A stretch of DNA of 64,000 nt from Atkinsonella hypoxylon (taxonomy: Eukaryota > Ascomycota > Sordariomycetes > Hypocreales > Clavicipitaceae). Shown one piece after another: positions 1 through 10,410 of this stretch. The position numbers and the translations under genes are program-made. The stretch spans positions 62,001-126,000 of the forward strand of contig JFHB01000058.1 of NCBI GenBank assembly GCA_000729835.1, given 5' to 3'. The notes beneath the pieces were generated by a model. That model saw nothing but the letters and a program-made list of their open reading frames with translations. It searched no databases and was not told the origin of the DNA. How positions within the stretch are numbered: the first letter of the stretch is position 1; the number at the start of each line of letters is the position of its first letter.

Positions 1-339
1 AGAGGTTTAAATCCCTTAACAGCCTAGTTTTAATCCAGAGGAATATAGCTAAATCGAGGAATTATCTAATTTTGAAGAAAATAATACTAATAACGATGCT
101 ATAGAGCCATTAGCCCTAGTTCCTAAATAGGCTTCTAGTTAGATTCCTTCTAATAATGGGGATTTAGAAGGTCTAAATCCTAAGTTGCTGGATATTAGAG
201 GAAATAGCCGTCTAGATTCCTTAAACGAGGCCTGTAGTTCTTAAGAGATCTAGCAAGATAGAGAGCAATAGGAAGCTAGCTTTAATAATAATTCTAGTAG
301 TAATCCTACTGCTTCTTCTTCCTATAAGAAGCTCCTAGA

Positions 340-950
340 ATTAGCTGCTACTTAGCATGTTAGATTAGGGCATATAGGACTCCCTTTACTAAAGAAGACT
401 GCTTCTATTACTAAAGGTATTCCTAATTTTACAAAAATCAAGGAAAAGGATTTTAACTGCCTAGCTTGCAACTAAGCTAAAGCTGTTAGAAAACCTAGCA
501 AGCATGCTATTCCTAACCCCCCTAGATGTTTAGATATTATAGAGGGAGATACCGTTAAAATAGAGCCTATACTGCACAATAAGAGGCCTCTAGTTCTTTT
601 TCTAATTAATAGAAAATTACAGTATAAGTAGTCTTTTAATCTAGCTAATAAAGAGAGTTCTACTCTCTATAGCTGTATTAAAGGCTTCTTTAAGGAATTA
701 AAGAACTAGTATAACTGCTACCCTAAACACCTTTATTTTAATAGTAGTACAGAAATTAATACTAGGTTGCAAGCTTAGCTATCTTCTAAGGGTATTTGCT
801 TTAGCACCTCTTGCCCCTATATTTATAAATAAAATAGGCTAATAGAGAGAGCTATAAGGGTACTTCTAGACCGTTTGCGTGCTACTCTACAGTGGTTACA
901 ATTACCTCTATATCTATAGTCTTACATCCTTCCTGCTATAGTGGATTTAG
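340..950 (+). pseudogene. Copia-B#1 GAG-pre-integrase zinc finger and integrase core, broken
   Basis: The HHCC finger reads HVRLGH (His codons at 356 and 371), followed by CLAC (Cys at 458 and 467). The core follows, with an Asp in GDTVKIEP near 550. The second catalytic position reads YFNSSTEI, with an Asn codon (AAT at 740) where the family has Asp; this fits a G-to-A RIP change. The third acidic residue is the Glu of the NRLIERA motif near 840. Several TAG/TAA stops interrupt the frame. In the family this enzyme joins cDNA ends to host DNA; here it cannot be active. Confidence 0.85.
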
Positions 951-1548
951 TTAATACTACTGCGAATAGTACTAAACCACTAAGTTCTAAACAGCTATAT
1001 CTAGCTGATTTAGAGCCTTCTAAGACCTATAAGCCTAATTTTTCCAAAATTAGAGCTATAGGCTCCTATTGCGAAGTTCTAATCCTATTAGAACAGAGAT
1101 CTAGGTTGCAGAAGCTAGCTAAAAGAACTATTCCTAGTAGACTTTTAGCTACACTAGGTTCTAATGTATATTTAATATATATCCCCTCTAAACAAGCTGT
1201 TATTAAGACTAGCTTCGTTAAAATTATAGAAGGAATAGGCCCTATTTCTTAGGGCATCCCTAAGGTTCCTATTAGTTCTATAGTGAATAATCCTTTAGAG
1301 GGAGAAATCGATGAATTAGTGGATAATTATACCCCTAAGTATCCTTATCCTAGTTATCTGGATGTGCTGAATTATCCACTAGAACCTATAGATCAAGCTC
1401 TTCTACTAAGCAACCCTATAGAAGCTGTAGAGGCCCCTAAAGCCCCTATACCTATAGAAGCCCCTTAGGCTAATATAGAACCTATAGAAGCTGAAGCTGA
1501 TGCTGATGCTATAGATTTAGATGGAGACATATTTTCCTTAATCAAGGA
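941..1548 (+). pseudogene. Copia-B#1 integrase C-terminal/linker segment
   Basis: An open stretch (941-1252) matches the part of Copia pol after the integrase core. It contains the family-type motifs YKPNFSKIRAIG and LGSNVYLIYIPSK, comparable to the region where Copia proteins carry the K-P-x-x-x-x-L-R-x-F-G stretch. A second short open stretch (1283-1468) is an acidic, Pro/Ile/Glu-rich linker repeating IEAPKAP-like units. Near-identical segments occur at 32560-33170, 36141-36478 (minus) and 54832-55548 (minus), which fixes the reading frame and strand. Confidence 0.85.
1544..1548. repeat. Target site duplication of Copia-A (left)
   Basis: AAGGA immediately before the 5' LTR. It is repeated at 7730-7734 after the 3' LTR. 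The empty site is visible in Copia-B#3 as TAATAAAGGATCTATG near 33152. Confidence 0.9.
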
Positions 1549-2074
1549 TGTCAAAAGTAGCTTCAACACCAGTGCCAAAAGTGGCCACAACACCAGCGAT
1601 ACCAACATCGCCAGCTTCATGCAACATCAGCTCCAACAGCTGTTACCAGCACAACTACTCCAACAGTAGCACAACAAAGGAACTTAGTTACAACAACTAA
1701 GTGTGGGAAACAAGTAGGTGTAGTGGACCAGGATAGAATACAACAGGGGTTATCTAGTCTGTTATCTTTCCTTTGTTATAGGGCTCTACACACACCAATA
1801 TCAGCCCCTCTTATAGAGGCAGTGCAATAGATCACTTAGTATCTCTTAGAATTCTCTTGCTCTACAAGCTGCAGGATTTTCGGGTATCTAGCTATCCCCC
1901 TTCTTGTTTTTCCTTCTCTTCTTCTCTTTCTTTCTCTCTTAGAATTAGCTATATATAGGCCGCTTCCTCCCTCCTAAGTTAGAGGGATTAAGCAAGCAAT
2001 TTACACTCTTCTACACACTAGAAGCTTCTTTATCTTCTCTCTCTTCTATTATCTCTTCTATTACCTCTTTAATA
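1549..2074 (+). repeat. Copia-A 5' LTR
   Basis: 526 bp, starting TGTCAAAAG and ending AATA (the RIP-altered form of the GATA end kept in the other LTR). The outer end is rich in unmutated CA dinucleotides, while the inner end has lost them. Expected to hold the promoter and polyadenylation signals. A candidate TATA-like ATATATAG lies near 1950. Confidence 0.93.
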
Positions 2075-2850
2075 GTTATAAGCCTAGTTTGCCCTTCTTT
2101 AGTATCTTTACCTTTTCGATAACTCTATTATCTTCTTTAGCTCCCTAAAGCTATTTACATTATTCTGTTATTATAGATACCTAGTATCTTCAATAACACT
2201 CTTTTTATTACGCAGTTACGTGCTTTGCACTATACTACGTAATTTCCCTATTATTAACAACAATAACATCTTTTCTTGTTATTAACAATAATAACATCTT
2301 TCTTGTTATCCACCACAATAACAACCTCTTTAATATCAATTACGTAATATTAATCCTAACCCTAACCCTAACCCTAGAGGGTTAGCAGAAGGAGTTAGTT
2401 ATTAACCCTTTTAAAGAGATAACACTTACAACAATTTAACAACAAGTTAAGCAGTTATACTACTAAAAGCGCCCTAATTTTTACTACGGATTTTGCTCTA
2501 ATTTAAAATCCAACTTCTGTTCTAAATTCGTCTTTAAAAATAGAATATTTCCCTTAAATTAACTTCTTGATTTTCTTTTAGTATTAGTTTTAAATCTAAC
2601 AGCAAAGTACAACATTAATTTTTAGTCTTAAATTTACACTAAATTCAACAACAAATTCCACAGCGAATTTAACCCTAATCACAAAACGGATTTCTACTAT
2701 AGATTTATTATTAATTAATCTACTGGATTTTCACTATAGATTCCACTACAGAGCTTGGATTAACAGCTTAATACTAACTTTATACAGCAAGAGACTGGAA
2801 TCGTTAGATTTTAGTTATTAAAAAATACGCAACAAACGAAGGAGTTTAGA
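2075..2850 (+). other. Copia-A leader with candidate primer-binding site and telomere-like repeat
   Basis: Untranslated leader between the 5' LTR and gag. It opens with GTTATAAGCC, which recurs at the equivalent place in Copia-B (minus strand, ending at 59420), so it is the candidate tRNA primer-binding site. I cannot name the tRNA. Farther in are short AACAATAACATC-type repeats (about 2255-2330) and a telomere-type run (2355-2376). No coding frame seen. Confidence 0.7.
2355..2385. repeat. Interstitial telomere-like (CCTAAC)n run with inverted unit
   Basis: About 3.7 units of CCTAAC (2355-2376) run directly into a perfect 18-bp inverted repeat CTAACCCTAGAGGGTTAG (2368-2385), so telomere-type units meet head to head. 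It lies in the Copia-A leader, not at a chromosome end. The CCCTAA/TTAGGG unit is the usual one in filamentous fungi. Confidence 0.85.
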
Positions 2851-3935
2851 ACTACCTAGATCCAGCAGACAACAATAAAGAGGAACTAACTAAGCTATAA
2901 GAACTAATACCTAAGGATATTAACAAAAAGGTCACTATAGTAGGAGATTTAGATAACTACAAATTCTCTATTCTATAGTTCCTCTACACACAATATTAAA
3001 CAAAGATCTAGGACTACTACAACTAGAAGAAGGCCCTTAACAGCATCTAACAATAGATAGTTAAAACAGTTAGTAACTACTATAAAACTATTAGCTACAA
3101 GCACAATATTGCTAAGCAGATCCTTCTTCTTTAACAACAATTAAAGCTAACATCTTAGGACAACAAAAAAGAAGTACTCTCTTAATATAAAGCTGTATTA
3201 AAGAGCCCTTCTAGAACTAAGATAAAGGAATTTGTTACTTTCTATAAGAAGGTGCTCTTAGAAGCACAGCAAATTGATCTTCTAGATACCTATAATCTTC
3301 AGCCAACTTTAGACTTCCTTGATGCTGTTTAGCAAATTAACCCTTCCTTTTTAACCTATTAGCACAATAGAATTAGAGATAAATCGATCTCTAATAAGCC
3401 TAATTAGAAGGAAAAGATACTAGATAGCCACTAAATTGCAGATCTTTTTAAAAGCTAAACAAAGGCTAACAACAACGGATCCTTTGCTAGCTTCTAGGAC
3501 TAAAAAACTCCTTCTTCTTTAAAATAGCTAAATCCACTAAATTCGAATTCGAATTTAAATTTGAATCCTACATGCATCTGTAGAAAGCCTTATAAGTATA
3601 ATAAGTGTTATTACTTAGTAAGCAACAATAGACTAAAAGACTGGAAACCTAACAAGAAAACTATTGAATCTATTCAACAAAAACTCAAGAACAATAAGTC
3701 TATAAAGAAGGTAATATATACATTAAAAAGAGATAACCTATCTATTAGCAACAATATTCTTCCTAAGGGATCCTCTTCTTTTTCTTCCTTAAATCTAGTT
3801 ATTAGTTCTGCCTTTACTAATCTATCTTCTTCTTTTAGCAATTCTAATACCCCTTATCCTCTAAGGGACTCCTAGATTCTCAATTCTAGCTCTAACATCT
3901 ATATAACTAATAACCTAGATAGGTTATTAGATTAT
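2851..3935 (+). pseudogene. Copia-A gag remnant with zinc-knuckle-like motif
   Basis: Reads in the same frame as the downstream pol. A helical Gln/Lys-rich N-terminal region is followed by a knuckle-like CICRKPYKYNKCYYL (about 3573-3617), a form seen in fungal Copia gag proteins, then a Ser-rich tail. The only long stop-free piece is 3561-3875. The protein would form the capsid-like particle. TAA/TAG at Gln positions break it throughout. Confidence 0.75.
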
Positions 3936-5000
3936 AAGGAAGCTACTACAACACAATAGATCTTTGCTGGAGATTTAAGCCTTTCTATTCTAGGATACAG
4001 CTGCATTCTTATTAGAACTAACAAAGGACTCTTCCAACTTTAATAGGTTGCCTTCGTTCCTACATTCTACACCAATGTAGCAAGCCTAGATAAGCTTCTA
4101 CAAGCTGGATACAACTGGAATCTAAAGACAGGTTGGGTTACAAAAGACTTAAGCAACCTCTTTTAAACAATAAGGAACTACAGGCAACCAACCATTAAAT
4201 TCAACGAAATTAATAACAACGATCAACCTAATAGTTCCTTTTTAACAACTTCTTTAGCTTCAGCAGACCTATAGCATTAACGATTAGGGCATTCTAATAA
4301 GGAAGCTCTTGAACACCTAGTAGAAGCAACTACAGGAGCTAAGGTCACTGGATTTACAAAAATCGAATGTAAAGCTTGTTCTCTTTTAAAGGCAACTAGG
4401 AAAATCAATAAAGAACCTCCTCTAGGCTCTAGTCCTAGGCCCTTCTAGAAAGTCTTTATTAATATCTTTAAGCTAGAACAAGGATATAACAGTTCTAATT
4501 TAGCTCTCCTAATAAAGGATAATTTCATAAAGATAATTACGTATTATCCTTTATTTTCTTTAACTTAATAAGAGTTAGTCTTAAAGCTTAAAGTCTTTAA
4601 CAACTACATAAAGAGACAATAGCAACTAGATATCTATATTATCTATTGAGACAACGAAAGAGGTCTTTAACAAGACTATACAACCTAGATCCAGCAATAA
4701 GGAATTGAAGATAAGCTAATAGCACTATATACCTTAGCCTAAAACGGTTAAGCTAAAATATTAGGGGGTATAATAGCTACTAAAGCTAGAACCTTACAGC
4801 TTTCCTTGAATTTACCTTCTAAATTATAGCCTAAACTCTAGAAAACAGCAACGTTCTTATACAATAGAACCCCTTAATAAAGCATAGATTAGAAGACCCC
4901 TTTTTAGGTATTCTACACTTAGCTTTCTAAAAACAATAAGGATACTAGATATTCTAGCTTCCTTAAGCTAGATATCTCTTTTCTTAAAGCCTTTAGTTGT
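3936..5000 (+). pseudogene. Copia-A protease region and integrase, broken
   Basis: Follows gag in frame. The protease region (about 3940-4020) has no clear D-S/T-G triad that I can read. A GAG-pre-integrase finger is visible: RLGHSNKEALEHL with CKAC near 4372. The integrase core follows. It keeps an Asp-Asn pair in YQDNERGL (about 4650). At the expected catalytic Glu after the QNGQA motif (about 4740) there is Lys, consistent with a G-to-A change. Inactive. Confidence 0.7.
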
Positions 5001-5519
5001 AGAGCTTATCCTCTTACACTAGAAGCTCTTAAGAATACAGCTAAACAAGAACTTAAGACTTTACTCTATATAGAGATTAGTTACCTAGTTAGTTATAATT
5101 CCTTAAACATCTTCTGCATCTAGATTCTAACAAAAAACGAGATTAGAAGAGTAAGAGACGTTACTTTTAATAAATCTTCCTTCTACAACCTACACAAAAA
5201 GCAACCTATTTAGCAAGAACAAAAGGTTTAAATACAGCTTCTAGTACATATTAAATTAACCTTTAAATTCGAAGACTTCTAACTAACTACACTTATAGAA
5301 GTGCAGCTTCTACCTGTTTCGAACCTAGAAGAATACTAAGACTTTACTTCCTCTATAGAACCCTCTATAGATAAGGAACCTCCTTAACAACAGGAACCTT
5401 CCTAGTTACTAACACTAAGTCTAGAGCCTTAGTCTCTTCAACAGCTTCTACAACTAACTAACCCTTGTAGGTTAGCAAGACTAGCTACCTATAATTCTTC
5501 TAACTTCGCCTTTGCTAGT

Positions 5520-7190
5520 AGCTTCCTACTAGGCATAAAGGAAAGACTTTATTAACGAACTCTTCCCCCTAAACCTAGGAACTAGAAAGAGCTACAATAA
5601 TACTAATTCGTTAACGAGTTTAAAGAGGCAGCAACAAAGGAATTCAACAATAACTAGGAAAAGGGAACCTTTTAACTAACACTAGTTATAGATCTTCCTA
5701 CTAGATACAAGCTAATTCCTTTTACCTAGGTCTTTAAGTATAAATTCAATAAGCACAGATACCTTACTTAATTTAAAGCTAGAATCTATGTAAGAGGAGA
5801 CCTTCAACCTATAAGCTTAAAAGAGACTTATGCAGCAACCCTTGTAGCTAGATCCTTTCGAATCCTTATAGCAATTCTAACTAAATTCAACCTTAATTCT
5901 ATCTAAATAGACGCTATTTCTGCCTTTACTAATAGTCTTTAAGATAAAACTATTTACATTAATTATCCTAATAGATTTAAAAAACTAGGATAGGCTTTAT
6001 TGCTTCTTAGGGCTCTATATAGCCTAAGAAGGTCCCCCTATCTCTAGCAGAAAGATCTCTCTTTAACTCTTTAAAGACTACAACTACAGGTAGTTACAGA
6101 AGACCCTTGCATTATAATTTTAGATACAGTAGTTATCTTCTACTTTGTAGATAATATTATACTTATCTTCTAATCTAAAAACAGGGATAAAGTATAAGGA
6201 ATTGCATAAGGACTTTAAGACAGTTATAAAATAAAGATCCTAGGGGATTTAAAGTAGTTTCTTAGAATTTAAATTATTTGCAATTAAAAGCTTCAAAAGA
6301 CCTAGCTTTTACAAGACTCTTATATAGAGAAAATTGCTAATAAATTCCTCTCTAGAAAGATACCTAAGAAAACCTACCTAATTCTAGAATAACAACTCAA
6401 AAGGAACCAGCAACAAGCCTCTTCTTAACAGATATACTAGTATTAGAAGCTTATTGGTTCTATTAACTACCCTTCTACAATAACAAGGCTAAATATAGCT
6501 CTTGCTGTATCTAGACTCTTTAAGCACCTTCAGAATCCCTCTAAATATCACTATAAAGTAGCTGTAGGAGTAGTTATCTACCTCTTTCTCACTCAATTTC
6601 TTGCTATTCAATTCTCTAATAGCAACTAACAAGAGCTTGTAGTAGCTTCCGATACTGCTTACGCTAACAATAAAGAAACCCGTAAATCGTTATAAGGCTC
6701 TTTCTTTAGTCTCTTTAGTGGAGCAATTAGTTAGCAAGCAACTAAGCAACCTATAGTTACAACTTCCTCTACAGAAGCAGAGCTTCTAGCTCTTTCTACA
6801 ACAGCAAAAGACTTAATCTCTGTATTTAGGCTTCTTAACTAATTAGGTCTTAAGCTAGATATTAGCAACCAACCCCCTGTTATCTAATGTAATAACCTTC
6901 AGACAATTCGTCTTGTAACTCTCGATATTCCTTAAATTAAGACCGCTTTAAAACACGTTAATGTTCACAACTGTTAGCTTCAGCAGGCCTATAAAGAAGG
7001 CCTCTTCCAGCTCTCTTACACACTAACAGCAGATATAGTTGCTAATAGACTAACTAAAGCTCTTATTAGTTAGAAATTTATTACCTTCTGTAATCAACTT
7101 AGTCTTATAGATGTAGAAAGTCTTGTTAAGCTTAAAGAGCTTAAAGACTCTAAAGAGGAATAGAATAGATAGCTTGTTAACTAACAACCT
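5520..7190 (+). pseudogene. Copia-A reverse transcriptase and RNase H, broken
   Basis: RT begins with a FKARIYVRGDLQ block (about 5775-5810) and continues through IDAISAF, the Copia counterpart of the D-x-x-x-A-F region. The YxDD box is FVDN (6144-6155): the last Asp codon is AAT, as RIP of GATGAT would give. RNase H carries the Copia signature SSTEAELLALSTTAKD (about 6764-6811). Domain order RT then RNase H after integrase confirms Copia. In-frame stops throughout. Confidence 0.88.
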
Positions 7191-7192
7191 AT

Positions 7193-7203
7193 CTAGGGGG
7201 GTA
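7193..7203 (+). other. Copia-A polypurine tract
   Basis: A purine run AGGGGGGTA directly abutting the 3' LTR, in the position expected for the plus-strand DNA primer. Confidence 0.75.
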
Positions 7204-7729
7204 TGTTAAAAGTAGCTTCAACACTAGTGCTAAAAGTGGCCACAACACCAGCAATACTAACATCGCTAGCTTCATGCAACATTAGCTCTAACAGCTGTTA
7301 CTAGCACAACTACTCCAACAGTAGCACAACAAAGGAACTTAGTTACAACAACTAAGTGTAGGAAACAAGTAGGTGTAGTGGACTAGGATAGGATACAACA
7401 GGGGTTATCTAGTCTGTTATCTTTCCTTTGTTATAGAGCTCTACACACACTAATATTAGCCCCTCTTATAGAGGCAGTGCAACGGATCACTTAGCATCTC
7501 TTAGAATTCTCTCGCTCTACAAGCTGCAGGATTTTTGGGTATCTAGCTATCCCCCTTCTTGTTTTTCCTTCTCTTCTTCTCTTTCTTCCTCTCTTAGAAT
7601 TAGCTATATATAGGCCGCTTCCTCCCTCCTAAGTTAGAGGGATCAAGCAAGCAATTCACACTCTTCTACACACTAGAAGCTTCTTCATCTTCTCTCTCTT
7701 CTGTTATCTCTTCTATCACCTCTTTGATA
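7204..7729 (+). repeat. Copia-A 3' LTR
   Basis: 526 bp, the same length as the 5' LTR and clearly homologous along its length. It starts TGTTAAAAG (RIP-altered) and ends CTCTTTGATA (less altered than the 5' copy). Followed by the second AAGGA. Confidence 0.93.
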
Positions 7730-9710
7730 AAGGATCTATGCTTTAAGGCAAGGACTAAAGCAGCTATTACTTCTAATAGTAATAAGGATGAACTTCCTAA
7801 TACGTAGAAGCAAGCCCTAAAAAGCTCTGCTAAGCAGCATTAGATAGAAGCTACCTATAGCAAATTTAAGCAGCTATTAGCTGCTGGAACCTTTAAATTT
7901 ATAGGGAAAGACTAAGTACCTAAGGGCTGAAGAGTTCTAAAGAATAGGCTTATTTACAGGCTAAAAAAGGATAAAGAAAATAATCCTATAAAATATAAGG
8001 CCTGCCTTATTGCTAAGGGATTTATGTAAATAGAAGGTTAAGATTACCTAGAGACCTTTACTGCAACTAGTATTCCTTCTAGCTAGCGTATATTATTAGC
8101 TCTTGCAGCTTTTAATAACTAGGAAGTCAAGTAAATCGACTTTATAGAAGCGTTTTTAAATAGTAAGCTAAAAGAAGCTATTTATATAGAAATCCTAGAT
8201 GGATTCGTTGAATTTACAGAGCAAGCATCGCTATTAGTAGCTAAGCTACTAAAAAGCTGTAATTACAGGCCTTCTAAAGACTAAGTAATTAAGCTAGAAA
8301 AATCCCTCTATGGTTTAAAGCAAAGTCCTAGAGAATAGCAGCAAATTCTAACAGAATTACTTCAAAAGCATAGATTTAAACCTCTTATATCAGACCCAGC
8401 AGTCTTTTATAACCCAGCTACATCTACGTATATTGCTACTTACGTAGATAACTGTCTTCTAATTGGTCTAAATCTAAGCTATATTAACAAGCTAAAGAAG
8501 CTATTATATAAAGCTTATCTAATAGAAGATAGGGGACCAGCAGAATTCTTTCTAGGCGTTTAAATTACCCGTAATAGGTCTAAAAGGTCTATTAAAATCT
8601 ATCAATCTTAATATATCCTTAAAGCTCTAGAGAGATTTAAAATGCTAGATGCTAAGCCGGCTTCTATCCCTATATAGCTAGGAATTCTAAAGCAACTAGT
8701 TACAAAACTTCTCTCTAAATCCAACTATAAGCTTTATTAAAGCATAATAGGTACTATAATGTATCTTATGTTGCTAACTAGAGCTGATATTGCTTTTTCC
8801 GTTTAGTGGCTGTTAACCTTCCTAGCTAAGCCCTATATAGAGCACCTAAACGCCTCTAAGTACCTCCTAAGGTACTTAAGTAGTACTAGAAGCTTTGCCA
8901 TTATTTATAAGCATTCTATACCACTAGGGTCTTCTTCTAAAGCCTTTAATAACTCTATTAATTGTAAAGAAGTACTTAAGACCCTCCTTGGTTATTGCAA
9001 TAGCGATTTTGCTGGTGACAAAGTCTCTTCTAAATTAACCTATGCTTATCTATATAAGCTAGCTGGTGGACCTATTAGCTGGAAATCGAAGAAAGCTAGT
9101 ACTATTGCTCTTTCTACATTAGAAGCAGAGTCTAATGCATTATCTAAAGCTATTAGGGAATTAGAGTAGCTCTACAGCCTTTTTAAGGAGATAAAGCTAC
9201 CTTTAACCCCTTCTATTCCTATTAGGTATAATAATTAAGGCGCTATAGTTACTGCTTACAACCTAACGTTGTATAGTAGGACTAAGTATACCCTTTTGAA
9301 GTTTAACTACATTAGGGAAAAGATTCGTAAAGGTATAGCTAAGGTTAGTTATATTGATACGAATTAGATGCTAGCAGATAGCCTAACTAAGCCTCTTGCT
9401 ATTTAAAAGCATTAACAATTTATTAAGTTACTAGAGCTTTCTAGCTAGCTTATAAAAGCAACAAAAACACTTAAAAAATCGAAAAGCAACAAAAAACAGT
9501 TAAAAATCGAAAAACAATAAAAACAATCAACAACAACTAGTTATATTTAACTATAACTACCCTGGAATTGCTGGAATTAGTTATGTTATTGGTTATGTTA
9601 TTTAGTCCTGTTATTAGTACTGTATTTCGTTAGTTAATTCTAACTTAGATATCCTTTAAAGGAGCTAAGTTGCTTATAGAACTGGTTACTTCTCACATTT
9701 CTAGAGGGAG
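7730..9710 (+). pseudogene. Copia-B#1 reverse transcriptase-RNase H, right part
   Basis: Continuation of the Copia-B#1 frame after Copia-A. The RT opens with a NRLIYRLKKDKE block, then an IDFIEAFLNSKL region, then YVDN (8441-8452) where YVDD is expected. RNase H carries STIALSTLEAESNALSKA (about 9100-9153). The frame ends near 9520, after a Lys-rich tail. About 190 bp of 3' untranslated sequence leads to a purine run (AGAGGGAG, 9702-9710) and the LTR. Stops are at Gln/Trp positions only. Confidence 0.92.
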
Positions 9711-10410
9711 TGTTAAAAATAAGCTACCCTATATAGCCTATTTTTATGCCTACTAGTTGCTCTATTACGTAACCCTTATTAGGTCTTGTTACATTGATTT
9801 TTGGTAGAGATATTGCTGTTACTAGATGCGAAACATCTAGAATTAACTAAGGCAAAGTTGCCTAACCTATAGTTAACTTTAACAGCGATTTTCTCTACAA
9901 CTAGTAATAGTAGAAATTTAAGAAGTATACTATTTAAAAGCTAAGAATTAGGGCTTTCTAATGATATAATTGTTAGATAGAGTTGCTTATAAGGGTTGCT
10001 TGTTATTAGTAGAATTTGTTAAATTGTGCATATAGGCATCTCGTTTGTATAGCTGTAAGTTGATTTTTTTGTTTTTATATAGTAAATCTTTTTGCGGAAA
10101 TTATAAAGTGGCCTATAAGCCCCTTCTAGCAACTACAGCCCGCTAATATAGTTAGTAGGTCTATAAGGGACTAGAAAGATTCAAGATCCTACCCTTACTA
10201 ACTTATTTGTTACAGCGCTCTCAATATAAGATACCACTATTATTATAGTTATCTACTGCCTCTACGTGATCTATACTATACACTACAGCTTGATTTAGGC
10301 CGCTGCTGCTTCCACTACGTGATAATTGCTAGGAGCAATTACAGGTACTAAATCTAAGAGACCACTACCCTCTTAGATATCTAGTCCTGTAATCCCTATT
10401 ATTTTCAATA
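9711..10410 (+). repeat. Copia-B#1 3' LTR
   Basis: About 700 bp, starting TGTTAAAAATAAGC and ending ATTTTCAATA. Preceded by a purine-rich AGAGGGAG tract. Contains perfect hairpins at about 9824-9838 (AGATG/CATCT), about 9849-9864 (AGGCAA/TTGCCT) and about 10325-10341 (AATTGCT/AGCAATT). Immediately followed by ATAGG and the interior of another Copia-B RT gene. Confidence 0.93.

Larger units (their letters stand above)
1..1548 (+). mobile_element. Copia-B#1, left part (integrase region), interrupted by Copia-A
   Basis: Pol remnant of a Ty1/Copia retrotransposon entering from outside the left edge. Seen in order: an acidic spacer, the GAG-pre-integrase zinc finger, the integrase core and the integrase-RT linker. 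It stops at 1548, where the Copia-A LTR begins, and resumes at 7730-7735 in the RT-proximal linker, as the uninterrupted copies (Copia-B#3 and #6) show. In-frame TAG/TAA codons at expected Gln/Trp sites mark it as RIP-inactivated. The 5' LTR and gag lie outside the window. Confidence 0.93.
1549..7729 (+). mobile_element. Copia-A: complete Ty1/Copia LTR retrotransposon, RIP-inactivated
   Basis: A 6181-bp element bounded by two 526-bp direct LTRs (1549-2074 and 7204-7729) and flanked by the 5-bp target duplication AAGGA (1544-1548 and 7730-7734). Inside are a leader of about 780 bp, one polyprotein frame (about 2851-7200) and a G-rich polypurine tract. Domain order is gag, protease region, integrase, RT, RNase H, which is diagnostic for Copia rather than Gypsy. 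It interrupts the integrase-RT linker of Copia-B#1 and so inserted later. Frequent in-frame TAA/TAG make it non-autonomous today. Confidence 0.95.

Noticed and set aside
2240..2340. Possible CRISPR-like short repeats (AACAATAACATC units)
   Set aside because: Units are irregular, there are no equal-length spacers, and the organism is evidently a eukaryote. It is simple leader sequence of Copia-A.
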